A stretch of DNA of 29,224 nucleotides from a virus. This document shows positions 24,050 to 29,224 of the stretch, in pieces (within the stretch, counting starts at the first letter, position 1; the number at the start of each line of letters is the position of its first letter). Both the position numbers and the translations under genes were made by a program. Below the pieces are notes generated by a model. It had not been told where the DNA came from. It searched no databases and saw only the letters and a program-made list of their open reading frames with translations. The stretch is from positions 1 through 29,224 of IMG/VR virus record IMGVR_UViG_3300032561_000096. One strand, written 5' to 3'.

Positions 24050-25659
24050 GTATTATTCAGATGCTCCTCGCTGGTTCCGGTAAACCAGTTACTTATTCTG
24101 CAACATATTTAGTTGTTGCCGGAGGCGGTGGCGGTGGATTCTTTTGTAACGTCCCCGGTGGCGGTGGCGGTGCTGGTGGTCTTTTATTTGGTAATACCGC
24201 AATATCTAACACTTGTGCCACGACAGTCACGATCGGCGCTGGTGGCGCTACAAATACTCAAGGTTCTAATTCCGTATTAGGCGGCATTACTGCAACTGGC
24301 GGCGGTCGTGGTGGTTATGCTGGTAATAGCACAGGCGGCACAGGCGGTTCAGGTGGTGGCTCATATAGTACGGTAACGACAGGTGGTGCTGGTACATCGG
24401 GTCAAGGCTATGCGGGTGGCGGAGGTGATGGCGCAGGTTATCCATATACTTATCCCGGTGGTGGCGGCGGCGGAGCTGGTGGTGCTGGCTCAAGAGCAGC
24501 TCCTTGTACGGGCGTAGGTGGTGCTGGTGGTGTTGGCTATGCAAGCTCTATTACAGGAACATCAACGTATTTCGCCGGTGGTGGTGGCGGCGGCACAGAA
24601 TCAAACTTGACTACCCCGTCAGCTGGAGGAAATGGAGGCGGTGGTTCAGGTGGTACAGATTGGATTCATTCGGTCGCTGGTGTGCCTAATCTTGGTGGCG
24701 GTGGCGGCGGTGGGGCTGGTAGTACTTATGGTACTGGCGCATCTGCTGGTGGAGCTGGCGTTGCCATTATTTCTTACTGTGGCGCTCAAAAATATTCAGG
24801 TGGTGTGGTCCTTTGCATTAGCGGCAACACTGGTCATTTATTTTCATCATCAGGTACATTAACGCCATTTACCCCATCCTATACCGGCACAGCATTACTT
24901 ATTGCAGGTGGGGGGGGAGGTAGTTTTACTTCCGGCGTGAGTGGTGGTGGCGGTGGTGCTGGTGGCTTTATACCAATGAAAATTGGTTTGGCTTCGGGTA
25001 CAACTTATACAATTACTATTGGCGCAGGTGGCTCGGCAAGCTCTAACGGTTCAAATTCCACAGCTTTTGGCGTTACTGCTTTGGGTGGGGGTGCTGGTGG
25101 TGGAACAGGCTCAAGTTATTTAGCCGGTATTGGTGGATCAGGCGGCGGAGCTTATTCAGGTGGTTACGCTTGTAACCCACAAAAAGGTGCGCGTGGTACT
25201 GCCTTCCAAGGTAATGATGGTGGTTATGGCGACGGTGCAGGTTATCCTTATACCTATCGTTCAGGTGGTGGTGGTGGCGCTGGTAGTGCTGGCAATGCTT
25301 TGGGTAGTTATCCCGGCAATGGTGGATCGGGCGCAACATCAAATATCACCGGGTCATGCGTTACATACGCCGGAGGTGGTGGCGGCGGAACTCAATCAGG
25401 AGCAGGTGGTACTGGTGGGTCAGGCGGCGGCGGTACGGGAGGATCATCGGGCGGTGCTGGTACGGCTGGTACAGCTAACACTGGCGGCGGCGGAGGTGGT
25501 GGTGGTTCTAGTGGCGGCGCAGCTGGTGGATCGGGTGTGTTTATTATGTCTATTCCTACGGCAAAATATACTGGCACAACGACAGGTTCACCGACGGTTA
25601 CAACCAGCGGTTCAAATACGATATTGAAATTTACTTCATCAGGGAGTTATACAGCATGA
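24046..25659 (+). CDS. Double glycine-rich adhesin-like protein
   Basis: GTG 24046 forms a GTGA overlap with the giant fibre stop and gives 537 residues. It holds two tandem glycine-rich domains, about residues 18-277 and 278-537, each with the order LVVAGGGGGG or LLIAGGGGGS, TVTIGAGGA or TITIGAGGS, GGGDGAGYPYTY or GYGDGAGYPYTY, and a GGGGGGG run. The two domains share GDGAGYPYTY, so a domain duplication is likely. The end, NTILKFTSSGSYTA, matches the end of the glycine-rich protein at 15443. No membrane segment or signal peptide is visible. It is probably a receptor-binding protein or adhesin attached to the giant fibre; this is inferred from coupling and composition. Confidence 0.7.
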   Translation: MSIIQMLLAGSGKPVTYSATYLVVAGGGGGGFFCNVPGGGGGAGGLLFGNTAISNTCATTVTIGAGGATNTQGSNSVLGGITATGGGRGGYAGNSTGGTGGSGGGSYSTVTTGGAGTSGQGYAGGGGDGAGYPYTYPGGGGGGAGGAGSRAAPCTGVGGAGGVGYASSITGTSTYFAGGGGGGTESNLTTPSAGGNGGGGSGGTDWIHSVAGVPNLGGGGGGGAGSTYGTGASAGGAGVAIISYCGAQKYSGGVVLCISGNTGHLFSSSGTLTPFTPSYTGTALLIAGGGGGSFTSGVSGGGGGAGGFIPMKIGLASGTTYTITIGAGGSASSNGSNSTAFGVTALGGGAGGGTGSSYLAGIGGSGGGAYSGGYACNPQKGARGTAFQGNDGGYGDGAGYPYTYRSGGGGGAGSAGNALGSYPGNGGSGATSNITGSCVTYAGGGGGGTQSGAGGTGGSGGGGTGGSSGGAGTAGTANTGGGGGGGGSSGGAAGGSGVFIMSIPTAKYTGTTTGSPTVTTSGSNTILKFTSSGSYTA

Positions 25660-26090
25660 GTCACTTTGCATTCGTTCCAAATATTGTCGATGGAAAAGGT
25701 ATTGTCGAAAACGTCATTGTTATCGAACAAGATCAAATCGATACTGGATTGTGGGGAAATCCTTCAGCATGGATTAAGACTAGCTATAACACTCGTGGTG
25801 GCATTCACTATGCTGCTGACAGCAATACGCCCGATGGTGGTGTTGTTTTGCGAGCTAATTATGCTGGTATTGGATTTACATACGATCAAGTAAATGATGT
25901 ATTCTATCCACCACAGCCCTATCCAAGCTGGAAGATTTCATCTCCAAATTGGACTTGGACTACACCAGTAGCATTACCGGCAGATTCGGGGACCGGGACC
26001 CCTCCGAAATTGTACGTTTGGGATGAACCATCTTTATCATGGATTATCCCGACACCACTTGTGACGACAAATAATGGACAATCCACTTAG
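25656..26090 (+). CDS. Conserved aquatic-phage protein of unknown function
   Basis: A 144-residue protein beginning MSHFAFVPNIVDGKGIVENV. The motifs WIKTSYNTRGGIHYA, LRANYAGIGFTYD, YPPQPYPSWKIS and a final YVWDEPSLSWI are a recurring pattern in proteins of marine and freshwater phages, especially cyanophages, usually near fibre genes. Its function is not known. The start forms an ATGA overlap with the glycine-rich gene and its end overlaps the oxygenase-like gene by 17 nt. Association with fibres is inferred from location. Confidence 0.65.
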   Translation: MSHFAFVPNIVDGKGIVENVIVIEQDQIDTGLWGNPSAWIKTSYNTRGGIHYAADSNTPDGGVVLRANYAGIGFTYDQVNDVFYPPQPYPSWKISSPNWTWTTPVALPADSGTGTPPKLYVWDEPSLSWIIPTPLVTTNNGQST

Positions 26091-26721
26091 TAATCAATTA
26101 TCGGTTGCAAATTACTTTCCAACATTAATTTACACAATTGAAAAACCGGAATTTTTAGACGGTGTAAAAACTGTATTTAAAGCACACCTTTCAAAAATAA
26201 AAAAAAGTAAAAAAACAGATCATCCAATAATGACCGATGATCTAACCAATGAAGAATCCATTATTGATTTTTTAAAATATGCCACTGCGACGGGGTGGAA
26301 TATTTTGGATTCTCAGGGCTACAAAATGGAGGATAAGTGGGTTGCTTATGAATCCATGTGGGGTCAACGATACAATAAATACTCACAAATGGAACAGCAC
26401 GTTCACAATAACGGCGTTCAATTGGTAGGGTTTTACTTTTTAGATTGTCCGCAAAATAGTCCAAAAATTGTTATTCACGATCCAAGACCGGGGAAAGTAC
26501 AAATTAATTTGACTGAGAGCAACATTGAAAACGCAACTCCTGCCAGCACAATGATTAATTTTGCTCCGCAAGAAGGAATGTTTTTCTTTGCAAATTCATG
26601 GTTGCCGCATTCTTTTACTAGAAATGAATCGCTCAAACCATTTAATTTTATTCACTTTAATCTAAATGTCATTCCAAATCCCAACTTTGGAAAAGAATCA
26701 ACGGCTGCTGAAGTGATATGA
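26074..26721 (+). CDS. 2OG-Fe(II) oxygenase-like protein (PF13759-like)
   Basis: A 215-residue protein with a recognisable 2OG-Fe(II) oxygenase pattern of the type common in aquatic phages. Residues 107-128 read EQHVHNNGVQLVGFYFLDCP, matching the H-x-H and G-x-Y-Y-L segment; HDPRPGK follows at 135-141; GMFFFANSWLPHSF (168-181) gives the distal His179. These are likely iron ligands (His109/His111 and His179). After this His, family members normally carry an Arg about 11 residues later that binds 2-oxoglutarate; here that place is Phe190, with Arg184 nearby. Activity is therefore uncertain. The gene looks more AT-rich than its neighbours, with several A-runs. It may modify fibre proteins or nucleotides; the substrate is unknown. 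Confidence 0.65.
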   Translation: MDNPLSNQLSVANYFPTLIYTIEKPEFLDGVKTVFKAHLSKIKKSKKTDHPIMTDDLTNEESIIDFLKYATATGWNILDSQGYKMEDKWVAYESMWGQRYNKYSQMEQHVHNNGVQLVGFYFLDCPQNSPKIVIHDPRPGKVQINLTESNIENATPASTMINFAPQEGMFFFANSWLPHSFTRNESLKPFNFIHFNLNVIPNPNFGKESTAAEVI

Positions 26722-26936
26722 AATACCAAATTAGATTCAACAAATCTCGCGGTCAACCGGGTCGCGGTACGGTAGATCATGTTTGGCGAGTATTTGAGGA
26801 TGGTAAAGAATATCTATTTAAAAATTTCCAGGTGAATGTACCTTGTGTATCCGAGCGCGACGGCGAAGATTGGAATATGCTATGCGAAGGGACAATGACC
26901 ATTGATCGTGAAACTTCAACGGCAATAATATCGTGA
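26718..26936 (+). CDS. Small conserved aquatic-phage protein
   Basis: A 72-residue protein with MKYQIRFNKSRGQPGRGT, VDHVWRVFEDGKEYLFK, and a final MTIDRETSTAIIS. This is a compact pattern that I recognise from small uncharacterised proteins in cyanophages and related aquatic myophages. The function is unknown. It overlaps the oxygenase stop (ATGA) and the next gene (GTGATA), so it is in one tightly coupled cassette. The many charged residues suggest a soluble protein. Confidence 0.6.
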   Translation: MKYQIRFNKSRGQPGRGTVDHVWRVFEDGKEYLFKNFQVNVPCVSERDGEDWNMLCEGTMTIDRETSTAIIS

Positions 26937-28216
26937 TAAATATATCCCCATCGGGCGGCGATGATACGGCATCAATACAAACAGCGTTAAATTCGGGCGA
27001 TCATGTTTGCCTTGATGTTGGTGAATTTAATATTAGTAACGCGTTAACTATCAATCATGCCGGGCAAATACTATCAGGTAATGGTCGTGCAGCTACTCAA
27101 ATCAATGTAGGTTCGGGTTTTGTTCATTCACAAGGTGTAATTATTTTTGCAAGCGGCGAGGAAGGCCCACAGCTGCAAAACTTTGGTATTTATTTTAGTC
27201 AGCCTGACACCAATGTCAGAACAAACCTGATTAACTATCCAGTGGCGATTTACGCTCAAAATACCGCACGTTTTACTATTACCAACATGAAAATTACCAA
27301 TGCGACGAATGGCATTGATATGCGTGGCAATTGCGGCGGCGCATTTATTAATTTATTAGAAATGTCAGCGTATCAAACGGGCATTCAAATTGACGGCTCG
27401 ATGGATACGGTTCGACTCAATCAATTCCATTTTTGGAATTTTGATATGACATCGAATCAGGCGAGCATTTTTTATTCGCAGGGTACGAAAGCGCTAGATA
27501 TAGGTCGGGTCGATGGATTATTTATCGACGAATTTTTGAACATTTCCAACCTTGGCATGAATATCTATGAAGGGGCTACTGGCGCACCTTGGATATACAT
27601 GAGCAATTCAGGCTTTGATACATTCAATGGTATTCAAATGTCAGCTGGATCGCTTCAGGCCGTCAATTCATACATCACGATGGAAGGCGGCAATCCTTTG
27701 CAAGGCGTATTGCAAACGGGTGGATTCCTTCAGTTTTCTAACTGTTATTTTGCAAGCGCACAATCTCAACCATTTATGCTGCTGGAAAACATGACCGGCG
27801 GATCATTGCAAATTGATAACTCATACTTCAATTTCAATAATGGGACGCAAATATCGGTTGGCGGCAATATGGCAATTGATTCGATTCAAGTCAATAATTG
27901 TCGATTTGAGGCGCAATCAGCAAACTTTCAATTGATCGGTGTCGCAGCCAGCTCGAATCCAAATAACATCCATTGCACAAACAATGTGATGCAAACGCAA
28001 CCGAACATTACATACAAAAACCCGATCATTAATATCCTTTCGGGCAATCGTGCGTATTTGTCAGGCAATCGGGTATTGGACAAAGGAACTGGTTCGAGTA
28101 CATTTATTGCGATTGCACAAGACAACTTTAATTGGGTATCGGGAAATATTGCACCGGGCTGGAATTATTCGTTTCCAAGTACGGGAAAAACTGGTTTCTA
28201 CGCCAACAATTTGTGA
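26933..28216 (+). CDS. Beta-helix tailspike-like protein (pectate-lyase-3 type)
   Basis: GTG 26933 overlaps the previous stop and gives 427 residues. The N-terminus SPSGGDDTASIQTALNSG followed by VCLDVGEFNISNALTI is the standard start of pectate-lyase-type right-handed beta-helices. Rungs follow with regular N/S/G turns: TITNMKITNATNGIDMRG, QAVNSYITMEGG, LQFSNCYFASAQ, LQIDNSYFNFNN and IQVNNCRFEAQS. No N-terminal baseplate-anchor domain like that of the fibres is visible. It may be a tailspike depolymerising capsule or O-antigen, or a receptor-binding spike. Catalytic residues cannot be fixed from the sequence alone. Confidence 0.75.
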   Translation: MINISPSGGDDTASIQTALNSGDHVCLDVGEFNISNALTINHAGQILSGNGRAATQINVGSGFVHSQGVIIFASGEEGPQLQNFGIYFSQPDTNVRTNLINYPVAIYAQNTARFTITNMKITNATNGIDMRGNCGGAFINLLEMSAYQTGIQIDGSMDTVRLNQFHFWNFDMTSNQASIFYSQGTKALDIGRVDGLFIDEFLNISNLGMNIYEGATGAPWIYMSNSGFDTFNGIQMSAGSLQAVNSYITMEGGNPLQGVLQTGGFLQFSNCYFASAQSQPFMLLENMTGGSLQIDNSYFNFNNGTQISVGGNMAIDSIQVNNCRFEAQSANFQLIGVAASSNPNNIHCTNNVMQTQPNITYKNPIINILSGNRAYLSGNRVLDKGTGSSTFIAIAQDNFNWVSGNIAPGWNYSFPSTGKTGFYANNL

Positions 28217-28245
28217 CTATAATTTACCGGGGACTTCCCGTTAAC
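28190..28245 (+). promoter_or_regulatory. Weak candidate promoter before lysis genes
   Basis: A perfect -10 hexamer TATAAT (28218-28223) lies in the short gap after the beta-helix gene. The best -35 at 17 nt spacing is TTTCTA, weak. A short hairpin CGGG (28228-28231)/CCCG (28237-28240) follows. It could start extra transcription of the lysis genes. The evidence is a single hexamer and is not strong. Confidence 0.25.
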
Positions 28246-28258
28246 TTTGAGGACAATC

Positions 28259-28453
28259 ATGGAACCAATCACTATTAGTGCTGACCTTGCAAACTCCATT
28301 TGGAATTACATTGCCAGCCGCCCTTTTGCAGAAGTAGCCGGTCTTGCAAATCCATTTCGTGAAGTAGTCGGCCCACAAATGGACGCAATTGCAGCCGCTA
28401 AAGCAGCAACTGAAAAAGCAGCTGAGTCATCAGCAGCACCAGCAGCTCAATAA
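28259..28453 (+). CDS. Small Ala-rich protein
   Basis: ATG 28259, preceded by GAGGA (28248-28252), gives 64 residues; the longer frame starting at TTG 28247 has no RBS advantage. The N-terminal half has ADLANSIWNYIASRPFAEV and is probably helical. The C-terminal 22 residues are Ala-, Lys- and Ser-rich (AAAKAATEKAAESSAAPAAQ), low complexity. It has no clear membrane segment. It begins the final gene cluster. Function unknown; a lysis accessory role would only be inference. Confidence 0.55.
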   Translation: MEPITISADLANSIWNYIASRPFAEVAGLANPFREVVGPQMDAIAAAKAATEKAAESSAAPAAQ

Positions 28454-28463
28454 GGAAATCAAC

Positions 28464-28718
28464 ATGGATTGGCAGCAAGTCATTAACTTTGTCGGCGCTG
28501 CGGCGCTATCAGTCATCGGATGGTTTGCTCGCCAACTATGGGAAGCTGTCAACGAATTAAAACGTGATGTAAATGGTCTTGAACTTCACGTTTCAGAAAA
28601 CTACGTTAAAAAAGTAGATTTAAATAGTTTGAAATCCGACATCAATGTAAGATTCGACAGGCTCGAACAATTGATGGATAAGGTTTACGATAAGCTAGAC
28701 AACAAAGCGGACAGGTAA
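28464..28718 (+). CDS. Single-TM coiled-coil protein, possible lysis accessory
   Basis: ATG 28464 follows AAGGAAA (28452-28458) and gives 84 residues; an upstream in-frame start would overlap the previous gene. Residues about 6-25 (VINFVGAAALSVIGWFARQL) form one membrane segment. The rest is charged and helical, with NELKRDVNGLELHVSENYV and RFDRLEQLMDKVYDKLDNK in heptad style, so a coiled coil is likely. Proteins of this shape often sit beside holin genes in phages of many hosts. It could be a holin-like or regulatory protein; spanin-like function is less likely because the region has no lipobox protein. The TAATG overlap couples it to the holin-like gene. Confidence 0.6.
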   Translation: MDWQQVINFVGAAALSVIGWFARQLWEAVNELKRDVNGLELHVSENYVKKVDLNSLKSDINVRFDRLEQLMDKVYDKLDNKADR

Positions 28719-29119
28719 TGGACCCAATTAGCGCCCTATTGAACATTGGAAACACGCTTATACAGCGTATATTCCCTGATCCGGCTCAAGCCGCACAAGC
28801 ACAGCTCGCATTACTTAAAATGCAGCAAGATGGTGATTTGGCTGCGATTAGCGGTCAGATGGATATCAACAAAGTGGAAGCCGCTTCCAGCTCGATATTT
28901 GTTTCAGGATGGCGACCATTTTGCGGATGGATTTGCGGGTTTGGTTTGGGATACGTTGCCATCATTGAACCGATAGCAAGGCTTGTAGCAACGCTAGTGG
29001 GCTATACCGGCGCATTTCCTCAGATCGATACTACTCTCACGATGCAAGTGCTTTTAGGTATGCTTGGCATGGGTGGATTACGATCATTGGATAAATCCAA
29101 AGGCGTTGCGTCAAAATAA
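28718..29119 (+). CDS. Holin-like protein of three TM segments
   Basis: A 133-residue protein with a charged, helical N-terminus (residues 17-55, DPAQAAQAQLALLKMQQDGD) followed by hydrophobic segments at about 60-80 (VSGWRPFCGWICGFGLGYVA), 82-97 and 108-122. The motif SGWRPFCGW with a following LGYV is typical of the gene-transfer-agent and phage '3TM holin' family. It would form membrane lesions at lysis. The neighbours and the location at the end of the late operon agree. A lipid-facing or antiholin function cannot be excluded. Confidence 0.7.
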   Translation: MDPISALLNIGNTLIQRIFPDPAQAAQAQLALLKMQQDGDLAAISGQMDINKVEAASSSIFVSGWRPFCGWICGFGLGYVAIIEPIARLVATLVGYTGAFPQIDTTLTMQVLLGMLGMGGLRSLDKSKGVASK

Positions 29120-29224
29120 TGGTTACGGCTAAAAAATCCGTTGCTAAAAAGGCGGTGAAACGAACTACAAGACGACCACCGCCTAAACAAGATTTTGCCG
29201 ATAAAGTGGTTGATTTAATTAAGT
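29119..29224 (+). CDS. Start of a basic protein, cut by window end
   Basis: ATG 29119 overlaps the holin-like stop (TAATG) and the frame stays open to the end of the window, 35 codons. The start VTAKKSVAKKAVKRTTRRP is strongly basic, with Lys/Arg/Ala repeats, then PPPKQDFADKVVDLIK. Position after the holin-like gene would allow an endolysin, but no catalytic motif is visible and the basic N-terminus could also belong to a DNA-binding protein. Confidence 0.5.
   Translation, partial: MVTAKKSVAKKAVKRTTRRPPPKQDFADKVVDLIK

Noticed and set aside
26191-26216. A-run as a slippery frameshift site in the oxygenase-like gene
   Set aside because: The AAAAAAAC heptamer is not in the correct phase and no alternative frame continues far enough.
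14500-28216. Diversity-generating retroelement for the fibre genes
   Set aside because: No reverse transcriptase gene and no template/variable repeat pair is seen in this window.

Overview
This window is the late structural module of a tailed phage (or prophage) with a contractile tail. All supported genes lie on the + strand, usually with short gaps or with ATGA, GTGA, TAATG or TGATG overlaps. No gene-free stretch exceeds 300 bases; the longest gap (about 110 bases, after the capsid gene) holds hairpins. I see no integrase, transposon, tRNA, rRNA or CRISPR array. The sequence is moderately AT-rich.

The layout follows virion assembly. Positions 1-4282 carry the end of an unidentified gene, a probable decoration/cement protein, the probable major capsid protein and four head-completion or connector-type genes. 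Positions 4305-7119 carry a small beta-rich protein, the tail sheath, the tail tube and a tail assembly chaperone gene. The chaperone has a strong candidate programmed -1 frameshift: a T-TTT-TTT slippery heptamer, a 6-nt spacer and an 11-bp stem. Positions 7097-14486 carry a short tape measure protein with an embedded murein-hydrolase-like domain, then the baseplate: a tube/hub-linked protein, a plug, a hub, a gp138/gpV-like spike with an HxH tip, a gp25-like wedge/sheath initiator, a J/gp47-like wedge and an I-like wedge protein.

Positions 14500-28216 are an unusually large receptor-recognition region. It holds a repeat fibre, two glycine-rich proteins, a collar-domain fibre, a small beta protein, a 2106-residue giant fibre and a beta-helix tailspike-like protein. 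Two fibres share the same ~104-residue N-terminal domain, probably a common baseplate anchor. Between the second glycine-rich protein and the beta-helix protein lies a cassette of three genes of types common in cyanophages and other aquatic phages, one of them a 2OG-Fe(II) oxygenase-like gene. From 28259 to the end is a probable lysis region: a small Ala-rich protein, a TM plus coiled-coil protein, a three-TM holin-like protein and the start of a basic protein.

The most likely source is a lytic myophage of an aquatic bacterium, broadly like the Bcep781/Pam3 type of simple contractile phage. This rests on gene order, on recognised protein motifs and on the aquatic-phage cassette. The host cannot be fixed from this window; a freshwater proteobacterium or a cyanobacterium would both fit. 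The points most worth checking are the frameshift signal, a domain shared between sheath and baseplate protein (E1-FCCH-like), the shared fibre anchor, the glycine-rich adhesin-like proteins, and an oxygenase-like protein whose expected cosubstrate-binding Arg appears replaced.
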